Source: an uncultured Christensenellaceae bacterium
GTDB taxonomy: Bacteria; Bacillota; Clostridia; Christensenellales; Borkfalkiaceae
DNA: 64,000 bases
Direction of reading: 5' to 3'
Assembly: GCA_910588685.1 (NCBI GenBank)
Contig: CAJUPX010000010.1
Location: forward strand, 1-64,000
The translations under genes and the position numbers were made by a program. The notes under the pieces are model-generated. The model ran no database searches, had not been told where the DNA came from, and saw only the letters and a list, made by a program, of their open reading frames with translations. This document shows positions 34,064-43,339 of this stretch, piece by piece; position 1 is the stretch's first letter, and each line of letters opens with the position of its first letter.

Positions 34064-36157
34064 ATGGAAAACAAAAAATTCACACTCAAAATCGGCGGAC
34101 GCGACGTAACTATACAAACCGGTAAGTACGCTGAACAGACTAACGGCACCTGTCTTGTAACAAGCGGCGATACTTGCGTTATGGTATCCGTTTGTATGTC
34201 GGCGGCGCCCCGCGACGGAATGGATTTCTTCCCTTTGCAGGTTGACTACGAAGAGAAGATGTTCTCAATCGGCAAAATCCCCGGCGGCTTTAAAAAGCGC
34301 GAGGGCAGAGCAAGCGACAAAGCTATTTTAACTGCTCGTTTAATCGACCGTCCTCTCCGTCCTCTTTTCCCCAAAGGACTTTTTAACGACGTAGTTGTAA
34401 CAGCGCAGGTTCTCTCGGTTGAGCCCGACGTTTCCCCCGAGCCCCTCGCAATGATAGGTTCGTCCGTTGCGCTTGCAATTTCCGATATTCCCTGGGCAGG
34501 TCCCACCGGCTCGGTTGTAGTCGGCTTGGTGGACGGCAAATACGTAATTAACCCCGACCTCGCTCAGCGCGAAAAGAGCACTATACATCTTAATTTAGCG
34601 GGCACAAAGGATGCTATTTTAATGATAGAGGCGGGCGCAAACGAAGTTACCAACGACGAAATGGTCGGCGCGATAATGTACGGACACGAAGAAATCAAAA
34701 AAATCTGTACTTTTATCGAGAGCAAAATCGTTCCCGCTGTCGGCAAGAAAAAGCTTGAAATGGAGCTCTATCATATTCCTGAAGAGCTTGACAAAGCCGT
34801 CCGCGAATACGGCAGCGAAAAAATCGACTGGTCTATAGATACCTTTAACAGACAGGAGAGAGAGGCTCGCCAGACAAAAGCAGAGGCTGAAATAGTAGAA
34901 CATTTTTCAACCGTTTATCCTGACAATATCCGCGAGGTTAAAGACAGTATTTATTACCTCACAAAGGAAAAAGTCCGCGCTAAGATATTTGACAAGGGTA
35001 TCCGTCCCGACGGCAGAGGTCTTAAAGACGTGCGGCCCATCTGGTGCGAGAGAGGCGTTCTTCCCCGCGTGCACGGCTCGGCTGTTTTCACAAGAGGACA
35101 AACCCAGACTCTTACAAGCTGTACGCTCGGTATGCTCACCGAGGCGCAGAAGCTCGAGGGGCTTGACGAGGAAACGAGTAAAAGATATATGCACCAGTAC
35201 AATTTCCCCGGCTACTGCACGGGCGAGGCAAAGGCTCTCCGTTCCCCTGGCAGGCGCGAAATCGGACACGGCGCACTTGCAGAGCGCGCACTCATTCCCG
35301 TGCTTCCCTCCGAGGACAGCTTCCCCTATGCTATAAGGGTTGTAAACGATATTTTATCTTCCAACGGCTCGTCTTCAATGGCGTCGGTCTGCGGTTCTAC
35401 AATGGCGCTTATGGACGCAGGCGTGCCTATTAAAGCTCCCGTAGCTGGCGTTGCAATGGGACTTATCAAAAACCAGGAAACGGGAGAGTTCAAGGTATTA
35501 ACCGATATTCAGGGCTTGGAAGATTTCCTCGGCGATATGGACTTTAAGGTTGCGGGCACCGTAAACGGCATAACCGCAATACAGATGGATATTAAGATTA
35601 AGGGAATTTCCGAAGAGATAATGCACACCGCAATCAACCAGGCAAACGAAGGCAGACAGTTTATACTTTCCAAAATGCTTGAAGTCGTGCCCGAGGTTGC
35701 GCCCGCACTCTCCGTTTATGCTCCCAAGATTGTCAACTTTGAAATCAATCCCGACAAAATCGGCGACGTTATCGGCAAGCAGGGCTGCGTAATCAAGAAG
35801 ATAATGGAAGAAACCAACACCGTAATAGAGTTCAATGAGGACGACAGCGGCAGAGGCTACATCTCTTGCGTAGGACCTATCGAGGACGCAGAGCGCGCCA
35901 AGGCTATAGTAATGAGCATTGCACGCGACCCCGAAGTAGGCGATATGTATATCGGCACGGTTGTAAGAATTATTCCCTCGCGCGCGTTCGTAGAGTTTGC
36001 GCCCGGCAAGGACGGCGGTATCCATATTTCCCAGCTTTCCAACAAGCGCGTTGAAAAGATTGAGGACGTTGTAAACGTCGGCGATACCGTTAAGGTAGAG
36101 GTAATTAAAATCGGTGATAAGGGCATCGACCTTAAACTGCTTGAAAAACTTTCGTAA
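34064..36157 (+). CDS. pnp: Polyribonucleotide nucleotidyltransferase (PNPase)
   Basis: A 697-residue phosphorolytic 3'-to-5' exoribonuclease of the RNA degradosome. Two RNase PH-like domains, the second with RPDGRGLKDVRPI and GSSSMASVCGSTMALMDAG, flank an alpha-helical linker. A KH domain (IGDVIGKQGCVIKKI) and an S1 domain (GDMYIGTVVRIIPSRAFVE) end the protein. Full-length for the family. AAGGAG lies about 17 bases before the ATG, longer than optimal, which suggests modest translation. Two strong hairpins bracket the gene. Confidence 0.97.
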   Translation: MENKKFTLKIGGRDVTIQTGKYAEQTNGTCLVTSGDTCVMVSVCMSAAPRDGMDFFPLQVDYEEKMFSIGKIPGGFKKREGRASDKAILTARLIDRPLRPLFPKGLFNDVVVTAQVLSVEPDVSPEPLAMIGSSVALAISDIPWAGPTGSVVVGLVDGKYVINPDLAQREKSTIHLNLAGTKDAILMIEAGANEVTNDEMVGAIMYGHEEIKKICTFIESKIVPAVGKKKLEMELYHIPEELDKAVREYGSEKIDWSIDTFNRQEREARQTKAEAEIVEHFSTVYPDNIREVKDSIYYLTKEKVRAKIFDKGIRPDGRGLKDVRPIWCERGVLPRVHGSAVFTRGQTQTLTSCTLGMLTEAQKLEGLDEETSKRYMHQYNFPGYCTGEAKALRSPGRREIGHGALAERALIPVLPSEDSFPYAIRVVNDILSSNGSSSMASVCGSTMALMDAGVPIKAPVAGVAMGLIKNQETGEFKVLTDIQGLEDFLGDMDFKVAGTVNGITAIQMDIKIKGISEEIMHTAINQANEGRQFILSKMLEVVPEVAPALSVYAPKIVNFEINPDKIGDVIGKQGCVIKKIMEETNTVIEFNEDDSGRGYISCVGPIEDAERAKAIVMSIARDPEVGDMYIGTVVRIIPSRAFVEFAPGKDGGIHISQLSNKRVEKIEDVVNVGDTVKVEVIKIGDKGIDLKLLEKLS

Positions 36158-36174
36158 ATTAAAAATAGATAAAG

Positions 36175-36214
36175 CCCGCTCGGCGTGTAAGTACACGCCG
36201 AGCGGGTATTATTT
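36175..36214 (+). terminator. Terminator after pnp
   Basis: A 14-bp perfect GC-rich stem (36175-36188 with 36193-36206) with an AAGT loop, followed by TATTATTTT. Confidence 0.85.
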
Positions 36215-36233
36215 TATATGAAAACAAAATTTT

Positions 36234-36252
36234 TTGCTATCAATGATAGCAA
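36234..36252. promoter_or_regulatory. Palindromic operator-like site
   Basis: Perfect 8-base arms TTGCTATC and GATAGCAA around AAT. It lies about 100 bases upstream of the small orphan gene and near a TATAAT at 36281-36286, and could bind a dimeric repressor. Confidence 0.45.
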
Positions 36253-36337
36253 TTTAAGTATTTTAAAATTATGGGTGCTATAATTAATTTCAAGGTCAAC
36301 GTTATATTATTACTTTTAAGTTAAACGGAGAAAAATT

Positions 36338-36592
36338 ATGGAGAAAAATTATTTAAAGCAACCAGATAAAAGGCGAATAGAGGTAAAACAAGAAATTAAA
36401 TGGAATTTTATAAATGATTATTTATCTTTAATTAACAGCTTTGGTGTTATGATTGATAACGGATTTTTGAGCCTGTTTCAGTCGCTTATCAGTTATGTAA
36501 ATAGTAAATTAAGTAATATTCCCGACGGCTACGATATCGTTGAAGAGTATGTAGTTGTAGAATGTGAACAAGTAAAGCATAAGATTAGTTAA
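36338..36592 (+). CDS. Small hypothetical protein (84 aa)
   Basis: I do not recognise this gene. It encodes 84 residues with a basic N-terminus (LKQPDKRRIEVKQEIKWN) and a hydrophobic/aromatic middle that may form an amphipathic helix (LSLFQSLISYVNSKL). An acidic stretch follows (DGYDIVEEYVVVECE). No signal peptide or clear membrane helix is evident. CGGAG lies at proper spacing, so it is probably translated. The gene and its flanks are clearly AT-richer than pnp and uvrB on either side, and it interrupts two conserved blocks, so recent acquisition is possible. The palindrome at 36234-36252 may control it. Confidence 0.6.
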   Translation: MEKNYLKQPDKRRIEVKQEIKWNFINDYLSLINSFGVMIDNGFLSLFQSLISYVNSKLSNIPDGYDIVEEYVVVECEQVKHKIS

Positions 36593-36640
36593 ATATCGTG
36601 TATATGCATCAAAAAACAATTGTTTATTTTTAACAAAAGG

Positions 36641-36680
36641 GCGTTATTAACTTTCTAACGGGAGAATAACGCTGATTTTG
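36641..36680 (+). terminator. Hairpin after the small orphan gene
   Basis: GCGTTATT (36641-36648) pairs with AATAACGC (36665-36672) around a 16-base loop, followed by TGATTTTG. A weak intrinsic terminator candidate. Confidence 0.45.
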
Positions 36681-36709
36681 TTGTAAAATAAATAAAAATA
36701 GGTTATAAT
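36681..36709 (+). promoter_or_regulatory. Promoter of uvrBA (near-leaderless)
   Basis: TTGTAA (36681-36686), a 17-base spacer and TATAAT (36704-36709). Ten bases lie between the -10 box and the uvrB ATG, leaving a leader of about 3-4 bases; no Shine-Dalgarno sequence. No LexA-type box was recognised. Confidence 0.7.
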
Positions 36710-36719
36710 TTTAAGCGAA

Positions 36720-38684
36720 ATGGAATTTAAACTGCATTCAAAATTTCAGCCTACGGGCGACCAGCCGCAGGCAATAAAAGGGCTTACCGAGGGCGTTTTA
36801 GACGGAATAAGAACGCAGGTTTTAGTAGGCGTTACGGGCAGCGGAAAAACCTTTACAATGGCAAACGTAATAAAAAACGTCAACCGCCCCGCGCTTGTAA
36901 TAGCGCACAACAAAACGCTTGCAGCGCAGCTTTGCAACGAGTTTAAGGAATTTTTTCCCGAAAATCGCGTGGAGTACTTTGTTTCTTACTACGACTATTA
37001 TCAGCCCGAAAGCTACATACCCTCAACAGATACGTATATCGAAAAGGATATGAGCTTAAACGACGAGATAGACAAGCTGCGCAACTCGGCTACAAGCTCG
37101 CTCGGCGAGCGCGAGGATGTAATAGTTGTGGCGTCGGTAAGCTGCATATACGGACTCGGCGCGCCGGAGGAGTATTTCCGCCTTGCAATATCGTTGCGTC
37201 CGGGTATGGAAATAGAGCGCGACGCGCTGATCCGCAGACTTGTGGAAATACAGTATATGCGCCGCGACATAGATTTTCAGCGTTCGTCTTTCCGTGTTCG
37301 CGGCGATTCCGTTGAAATATTCCCTGCGAGCAATTCGGAAATTGCCGTGCGCGTGGAGTTTTTTGGCGACGAAATAGACCGCATTTGCGAAGAGGATGCG
37401 CTTACGGGCAATATAATTTCAGAGCTTAAACACGTTTTGATTTTTCCCGCGAGTCAGTACGCTGTCGGGTCGGACAAAATGAAAGGCGCGCTGTCTATGA
37501 TAGAGCGCGATATGCGCGACGAGGTAAAGGCATTCCGCGATAACGGAAAGCTGCTCGAAGCCGAACGGCTTGCACAGCGCACAAATTACGATTTGGAAAT
37601 GATGCGTGAAATAGGCTATTGCAGCGGCGTGGAAAATTACAGCCGGTACTTCGACGGCAGAAATCCCGGCGACCCGTCGTTTACGCTTTTGGACTATTTT
37701 CCGCAAAATAAATTTTTAGTATTTATCGACGAGAGTCATATGACAATACCGCAGATTCGCGCAATGTATCACGGCGACCGTTCGCGCAAGGAAAACCTTG
37801 TAAATTACGGTTTCCGCCTTAAAGCGGCTTACGACAACCGTCCTCTGACGTTCGACGAGTTTGACGCGCGCGTTCCGCAGCTTATCTGCGTATCGGCAAC
37901 GCCCGCGCCTTATGAAATGGAGCAGGCGGGCAACGTAGTCGAGCAGCTTATACGTCCTACCGGGCTTTTGGACCCGGAGGTTGAAATTCGCCCCACCAAG
38001 TCGCAGATTGACGACCTTCTGGGGGAAATAAAAGCAATTATTTCAAGCGACGGAAGGGTGCTTGTAACTACAATGACAAAGCGTATGGCGGAAAGCCTAA
38101 CAGATTATCTTAAAGAGCACGGACTCAAAGTGCGCTATATGCACAGCGATATAGACGCATTAGAGCGTATAGACATAATAAACGGACTGCGCGGCGGCGA
38201 GTTTGACGTTTTATGCGGCATAAATTTGCTGCGCGAGGGGCTTGACCTGCCCGAAGTTAAGCTGGTTGCAATACTCGACGCCGACAAGGAGGGGTTTTTG
38301 CGCAGCGAAACCTCGCTCGTTCAGACTATAGGCAGAGCGGCGCGAAATTCGGAGGGCAGGGTTATAATGTACGCGGACACGGTTACAGGCAGTATGCGCC
38401 GGGCAATCGACGAAACCAACCGCAGGCGTAAAATTCAGTCCGAATATAATAAGGCACACGGAATAGTGCCCAAAACCATAATAAAAGAGGTTAAAAACTC
38501 AATAGGCATAACGGGTAAAAAGTCTGTCGGCGACGATATCAAGCTTACGGATATTCCCGCTGAAATAGAAAAGTTAAAGGCGCTTATGAAAGTCGCTTCG
38601 GCGCAGCTCGATTTTGAAAAGGCGATTGAAATACGCGATACAATATCGGAACTAAGAAAAAAACTAATAAAAAGTAAAAAATAA
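36720..38684 (+). CDS. uvrB: UvrABC excision nuclease subunit B
   Basis: A 654-residue damage-verification helicase of nucleotide excision repair. Walker A is GVTGSGKT, the damage-probing beta-hairpin is YYDYYQPESYIPSTDTYIEK, and helicase motif VI is TIGRAARN. The C-terminal UVR motif (IEKLKALMKVASAQLDFEK) binds UvrC. Full-length. The stop codon overlaps the uvrA start by one base, so the two subunits are co-expressed. No ribosome-binding site precedes the ATG. Confidence 0.97.
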   Translation: MEFKLHSKFQPTGDQPQAIKGLTEGVLDGIRTQVLVGVTGSGKTFTMANVIKNVNRPALVIAHNKTLAAQLCNEFKEFFPENRVEYFVSYYDYYQPESYIPSTDTYIEKDMSLNDEIDKLRNSATSSLGEREDVIVVASVSCIYGLGAPEEYFRLAISLRPGMEIERDALIRRLVEIQYMRRDIDFQRSSFRVRGDSVEIFPASNSEIAVRVEFFGDEIDRICEEDALTGNIISELKHVLIFPASQYAVGSDKMKGALSMIERDMRDEVKAFRDNGKLLEAERLAQRTNYDLEMMREIGYCSGVENYSRYFDGRNPGDPSFTLLDYFPQNKFLVFIDESHMTIPQIRAMYHGDRSRKENLVNYGFRLKAAYDNRPLTFDEFDARVPQLICVSATPAPYEMEQAGNVVEQLIRPTGLLDPEVEIRPTKSQIDDLLGEIKAIISSDGRVLVTTMTKRMAESLTDYLKEHGLKVRYMHSDIDALERIDIINGLRGGEFDVLCGINLLREGLDLPEVKLVAILDADKEGFLRSETSLVQTIGRAARNSEGRVIMYADTVTGSMRRAIDETNRRRKIQSEYNKAHGIVPKTIIKEVKNSIGITGKKSVGDDIKLTDIPAEIEKLKALMKVASAQLDFEKAIEIRDTISELRKKLIKSKK

Positions 38685-41500
38685 TGAAAGAAGAAATTTA
38701 CGTTAAAGGCGCAAAAGAAAATAATCTCAAAAATGTTGACTTGCACATTCCGCGCAACACGTTAACGGTGTTTACGGGGCTTTCCGGCAGCGGCAAATCT
38801 ACGCTTGCGTTCGATACTATTTTTGCCGAGGGACAGCGCAGGTATATGGAGAGCCTTTCCTCGTATGCCCGGCAGTTTTTAGGGCAGATGGAAAAGCCTG
38901 ACGTAGAGCTTATAGACGGACTCTCGCCCGCTATTTCCATAGACCAGAAAACCACTTCGCACAATCCGCGTTCTACGGTGGGAACGGTTACGGAAATTTA
39001 CGATTATTTCCGTCTTTTATTTGCGCGCGTCGGAATACCGCACTGCCCCAACTGCGGCAGGGAAATACGCCGTCAGTCCGTAGACGAAATTGCCGACAGG
39101 GTTATGACTATGCCCGGGGGCAGTAAAATTATTGTTGAAGCGCCCGTAGTGCGCGGTAAAAAAGGCGCGTTTGAAAAGGAACTCGCCTCGTACAAAAAAA
39201 GCGGTTATGCCCGCGTAAAGGTTGACGGCATAATCTACGATTTGCAGGAAGATATAAAGATAGAAAAAAATCTCCGCCACAATATTTCTGTCGTAATCGA
39301 CAGGCTTGTGATAAAGGAGAATATATTAAAACGCCTTTCCGACAGTCTTGAAAATGCGCTGCGGCTTGCAGACGGGCTTGTCGTTATCGACAGCGACGGA
39401 AAAGAGGAGCTTTTTTCCTCTAATTACGCCTGCCCCGACTGCGGCATTTCCATAGAAGAAATCGAGCCTCGTCTTTTCTCGTTCAATACGCCCTGGGGCG
39501 CGTGTCCGGAGTGCTCGGGTCTGGGCTTTACCCAGACGGTTGACCCCGACCTCATCTGTCCCGATAAAACAAAAACGTTGCGCGACGGCGCTATTAAAAT
39601 AAGCGGGTGGAATTTGGAAAGCTCCACAATGACGCAGATGTATCTTAATTCGCTGTCAAAAGTCTATAATTTTTCGCTTGACGTGCCCGTAAAGGATTTG
39701 CCCGCAAATATTTATAAAATGCTTATGTACGGCAACGGCGGCGAAAAAATTGATCTCGCATACAATGCGTATAAATTTTCCGGCAGCTATAAAACGGCGT
39801 GGGAGGGCTTTGCGACCAATCTTCAAAGGCGTTACAGTCAGACCTCGTCAGAAAGCGTAAAATGGGATATAGAGCGCTATATGCGTACGGCGGACTGTCC
39901 TGTCTGCCGCGGAAAACGCCTTAAAAAGGAGGCTCTCGCGGTAACGGTCGGCGGTAAAAACATAGCCGATATATGCGATATGGCGGTAGACGAAATTGCA
40001 GACTTTTCGGATTTCAGCTTTTTCGGAAAAACCGAGCATATGATTGCCGACAGTATAATTAAGGAAATTAACAGCAGGCTTTCGTTTTTGCGCAACGTAG
40101 GACTCGGATATCTTACGTTATCCAGAAATGCTGCAACATTATCGGGCGGAGAAAGTCAGCGAATACGGCTTGCCACGCAGATAGGCAGCGCGCTTACGGG
40201 CGTTTTGTATATTCTCGACGAGCCGAGCATAGGTCTGCATCAGCGCGATAATCAAAAATTATTGAACAGTTTAATAGGTTTGCGCGATCTCGGCAATACG
40301 CTGATAGTCGTAGAGCACGACGAAGATACGATGTTTGCCGCGGATTATATAGTCGATATCGGACCGCGCGCGGGCGTTCACGGCGGTGAAATAGTTGCCT
40401 GCGGTACGGTGGAAGACATTAAAAACGAACCCCGCTCCATAACCGGTGATTTTCTTTCCGGCAGGCGTAAAATAGAAATTCCGGCTGTTCGCAATACGCC
40501 CGACGGAAGATTTTTAAAGATTGATGGCTGCGCGCAGAACAATTTAAAAAATATCGGCGTTGAGATTCCCGCGGGTCTGATAACGGCGGTAACCGGCGTT
40601 TCCGGCAGCGGTAAATCAAGCCTTGTAAACGAAATAATTTATCCCTATCTTGCCAACAATCTGAACGGAGCGCGGCAGATTACGGGCAATTTTAAAAATA
40701 TCAGCGGACTTGAATATTTCGACAAGGTAATCGCAATAGACCAACAGCCAATAGGCAGAACGCCGAGAAGCAACCCCGCAACTTATACGGGCGTATTTAC
40801 AATGATTCGCGATTTGTTTGCGGCAACGCCTGACGCTAAGGCAATGGGGTACAAGAGCGGCAGATTTTCGTTTAACGTGGCGGGAGGCAGGTGCGAACAC
40901 TGCCAGGGCGATGGTATTATCAGAATCGAAATGCACTTTTTACCGGATATCTACGTACCCTGTGAAGTTTGCGGCGGCAGGCGGTATAACAGAGAAACAC
41001 TTGAAGTCAGGTATAAAGGCAAGAGCATTTCCGACGTGCTTGAAATGACGGTAGAAGAGGCTGCGGAGTTTTTTGAACCTGTTGCGTCCATATATAATAA
41101 ATTGAAAACTCTGTGCGACGTAGGTCTTGGCTATATAAAACTCGGTCAGAGCGCAACTACGTTATCGGGCGGAGAGGCGCAGAGGGTAAAGCTTGCCACC
41201 GAACTTTCAAAACGCGGCACTGGCAAAACATTTTATATTTTAGACGAGCCCACTACCGGCTTGCACAGCTACGACGTATCCAAACTAATAGACATTATAA
41301 CGCGGCTCAGAAGCGGCGGTAACACCGTGCTTGTAATAGAGCATAATCTCGACGTGATAAAGTGTGCCGACTGGATAATAGATCTCGGCCCCGAAGGAGG
41401 AGATAAAGGCGGTACGGTAGTTGCTACGGGTACTCCGGAGGACGTTTCGAAGGTTGAAAAAAGCTATACGGGGCAATTTCTTAAAAAGATATTAAATTAA
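38684..41500 (+). CDS. uvrA: UvrABC excision nuclease subunit A
   Basis: A 938-residue damage-recognition ATPase of nucleotide excision repair. It has two ABC-type ATPase halves with Walker A GLSGSGKSTLAF and GVSGSGKSSLVN and signatures LSGGESQRIRLA and LSGGEAQRVKLA. Zinc-binding pairs are CPNC (in the UvrB-binding part), CPDC...CPEC and CEHC...CEVC. Length is normal. Translationally coupled to uvrB by one shared base. Confidence 0.97.
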   Translation: MKEEIYVKGAKENNLKNVDLHIPRNTLTVFTGLSGSGKSTLAFDTIFAEGQRRYMESLSSYARQFLGQMEKPDVELIDGLSPAISIDQKTTSHNPRSTVGTVTEIYDYFRLLFARVGIPHCPNCGREIRRQSVDEIADRVMTMPGGSKIIVEAPVVRGKKGAFEKELASYKKSGYARVKVDGIIYDLQEDIKIEKNLRHNISVVIDRLVIKENILKRLSDSLENALRLADGLVVIDSDGKEELFSSNYACPDCGISIEEIEPRLFSFNTPWGACPECSGLGFTQTVDPDLICPDKTKTLRDGAIKISGWNLESSTMTQMYLNSLSKVYNFSLDVPVKDLPANIYKMLMYGNGGEKIDLAYNAYKFSGSYKTAWEGFATNLQRRYSQTSSESVKWDIERYMRTADCPVCRGKRLKKEALAVTVGGKNIADICDMAVDEIADFSDFSFFGKTEHMIADSIIKEINSRLSFLRNVGLGYLTLSRNAATLSGGESQRIRLATQIGSALTGVLYILDEPSIGLHQRDNQKLLNSLIGLRDLGNTLIVVEHDEDTMFAADYIVDIGPRAGVHGGEIVACGTVEDIKNEPRSITGDFLSGRRKIEIPAVRNTPDGRFLKIDGCAQNNLKNIGVEIPAGLITAVTGVSGSGKSSLVNEIIYPYLANNLNGARQITGNFKNISGLEYFDKVIAIDQQPIGRTPRSNPATYTGVFTMIRDLFAATPDAKAMGYKSGRFSFNVAGGRCEHCQGDGIIRIEMHFLPDIYVPCEVCGGRRYNRETLEVRYKGKSISDVLEMTVEEAAEFFEPVASIYNKLKTLCDVGLGYIKLGQSATTLSGGEAQRVKLATELSKRGTGKTFYILDEPTTGLHSYDVSKLIDIITRLRSGGNTVLVIEHNLDVIKCADWIIDLGPEGGDKGGTVVATGTPEDVSKVEKSYTGQFLKKILN

Positions 41501-41504
41501 CATT

Positions 41505-41531
41505 AAACGGGCAAAATAGCCCGTTTTTGTT
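41505..41531 (+). terminator. Terminator after uvrA
   Basis: AAACGGGC/GCCCGTTT around an AAAATA loop, followed by TTGTTT. Confidence 0.85.
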
Positions 41532-41601
41532 TATAATTTAAACATTTATATAGTACTATGTCAGACATAATTAGTTAATTTTAATAATTATTTTAACAAT
41601 T

Positions 41602-41619
41602 TTACGTTAAAAAACGTAA
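41602..41619. promoter_or_regulatory. Inverted repeat in the promoter region of the ferritin-like gene
   Basis: TTACGTT and AACGTAA around AAAA, nine bases before the ATG. It sits after a TTAACA (41593-41598), where a promoter spacer would be, and so could be an operator. The -10 box is poor, so the promoter itself is uncertain. Confidence 0.4.
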
Positions 41620-41627
41620 TTTGTAAT

Positions 41628-42137
41628 ATGATTGAACCTCTGACTTTAGATATACCTTTTCCCACTACGGAAGGCATAAGCCGGGACGCTTTTTCGCTTA
41701 AAATTATCTCTCCTGCATACGCTTCGGCGCAGAGCGAATTGAATACAATTTTGCAGTATAATTATCACGCCGGATTTTTTGAGCGGGCAAAGGAGGAAGA
41801 TATCTCAAAAGCTCTATTTCGCATATCGGTATGTGAAATGATACATTTGAATTTACTTTCCAAAACTATAGCCGCTCTCGGCGCGGCGCCTGTTTACACG
41901 CGTTATCCGCCGGATTTTTTTGACTTTTATTCCACTAAATACGTAAGCTATTCAAGAAGTCTTAAGCATATGCTTGAGGACGATATTCTAGGGGAAAAGC
42001 GTGCTATCGCAGGTTATGAAAAGATGCTAATCAGGCTTAAAAATCCAGGTGTTATAAAAATAATAAATAGAATTTTGGAAGATGAAAAACTGCATTTAAA
42101 AACTCTTGAAAATATACGTCCGCAATTGCAGGGCTAA
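41628..42137 (+). CDS. Ferritin-like (di-iron four-helix) protein
   Basis: A 169-residue helical protein with the metal-ligand spacing of the ferritin/rubrerythrin superfamily. A Glu lies in SELNTILQYNYH (helix 1), ExxH in CEMIHLNLL (helix 2), a Glu in DDILGEKRAIAGYE (helix 3) and ExxxH in EDEKLHLKTL (helix 4). It lacks the rubredoxin domain of rubrerythrin and is not close to the FtnA-type ferritin at 16694, so it may be a manganese-catalase-like or spore-coat (CotJC-like) relative; this is undecided. No ribosome site is present. Expected in the cytoplasm, with a role in peroxide or iron handling. Confidence 0.75.
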   Translation: MIEPLTLDIPFPTTEGISRDAFSLKIISPAYASAQSELNTILQYNYHAGFFERAKEEDISKALFRISVCEMIHLNLLSKTIAALGAAPVYTRYPPDFFDFYSTKYVSYSRSLKHMLEDDILGEKRAIAGYEKMLIRLKNPGVIKIINRILEDEKLHLKTLENIRPQLQG

Positions 42138-42140
42138 ATA

Positions 42141-42169
42141 TTGACACTTTTTTCCGTTTATTATATTAT
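42141..42169 (+). promoter_or_regulatory. Promoter of the two FAD-protein genes (leaderless)
   Basis: Consensus TTGACA (42141-42146), a 17-base spacer and TATTAT (42164-42169), only six bases before the ATG. Confidence 0.8.
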
Positions 42170-42175
42170 ATAGGT

Positions 42176-43339
42176 ATGAAAGAATACGACGTAGCCGTAA
42201 TAGGCGGCGGAGCTTCCGGGCTCGCGTGCGCGGTGCAGCTTGTAAAAAGCGGAAAAAAACTCAAAATTGCAATAATAGAACCGTCGGCAAGGCTCGGTAA
42301 AAAGCTGTCCCAGACAGGTAACGGACAGGGCAACGTTTCAAATACCGATATGACGGCGGAGCACTTTTTCGGCGGAAACAAAAAGCTCGCCGAAAGTATA
42401 GCGTGTTCGGGAAAATACGACCCGTTCACGCTTTTCGACTGTCTGTTTTTAGCCGACGAAAAGGGCAGAGTTTATCCGTCGGGCAGACAGGCTTCCGCGC
42501 TCGGCGACAGTCTTATAAGGCAGTTGACCGGTGTAGATATAATAACCGCTAAGGTAACGGATATAGAAAAAGGCTTTACGCTCACGCTTTCGGACGGCTC
42601 GCAAATAAAGGGAAGGTTTGCCGTGCTGTGCACGGGCGGAAAGGCTCAGAAACAGTTCAATACGGACGGCTCGGCTTATTCTCTTGCCCTTAAATTCGGG
42701 CATAAGCTTACTGCGCTGTATCCGTCGCTTGTTCAGTTAAAAACGCCTACGGAGCATATTAAAACGCTCAAAGGTATACGCGCGGACTGCGAGGTCGCGG
42801 CAGTCTGCGGCAAAAAAAGATTGAAAACGGTTCGAGGCGACGTAATTTTTACCGATTACGGAGTTTCGGGTAACGCCGTGTTTTCAATTTCCCCGTACTG
42901 TACGGACAAGCCCGGCGTTGTTTTATGCCTCGCGTTTTTGCCGGATTTTTCCGCGGATTTGATAGAGGAAAATCTCCGCGCCAGAATGGGGTCTGTGGAC
43001 GTTCGGGACTTGCTTTCCGGGTCTTTGCACAACCAGGTTGGCAGGGCTATAATAAACCGCGCGGGCGGAGATATAAAAAATATAGTAAGTACTTTAAAAA
43101 ATTTTGAGCTACCCGTTCTCGGAACTCTGGGTTTTGATTACGCGCAGGTAACCCGCGGCGGTATCGATACGTCTGATATCTCGGGAGAGCTGGAAAGTAA
43201 GCTTTGCAAAGGCTTGTATTTTGCAGGCGAGGTGGTTGACGTTGACGGTGATTGCGGCGGTTATAATCTGCAATGGGCGTTTACGAGCGGAATGGCGGTT
43301 GCCGACGGAATAATTAAAAATTATGATAAAAAGGCTTGA
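42176..43339 (+). CDS. BaiN/HI0933-like FAD-binding oxidoreductase
   Basis: A 387-residue flavoprotein. The N-terminal dinucleotide fold is VIGGGASGLACA, followed by GKKLSQTGNGQGNVSN, a hallmark of the HI0933/YhiN/BaiN family. The C-terminal FAD-binding signature is YFAGEVVDVDGDCGGYN. BaiN in Clostridium scindens acts in bile-acid dehydroxylation, but most homologues have no assigned reaction and none is claimed here. Leaderless by promoter position. Its 3' end overlaps the next FAD-protein gene by 17 bases. Confidence 0.88.
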   Translation: MKEYDVAVIGGGASGLACAVQLVKSGKKLKIAIIEPSARLGKKLSQTGNGQGNVSNTDMTAEHFFGGNKKLAESIACSGKYDPFTLFDCLFLADEKGRVYPSGRQASALGDSLIRQLTGVDIITAKVTDIEKGFTLTLSDGSQIKGRFAVLCTGGKAQKQFNTDGSAYSLALKFGHKLTALYPSLVQLKTPTEHIKTLKGIRADCEVAAVCGKKRLKTVRGDVIFTDYGVSGNAVFSISPYCTDKPGVVLCLAFLPDFSADLIEENLRARMGSVDVRDLLSGSLHNQVGRAIINRAGGDIKNIVSTLKNFELPVLGTLGFDYAQVTRGGIDTSDISGELESKLCKGLYFAGEVVDVDGDCGGYNLQWAFTSGMAVADGIIKNYDKKA

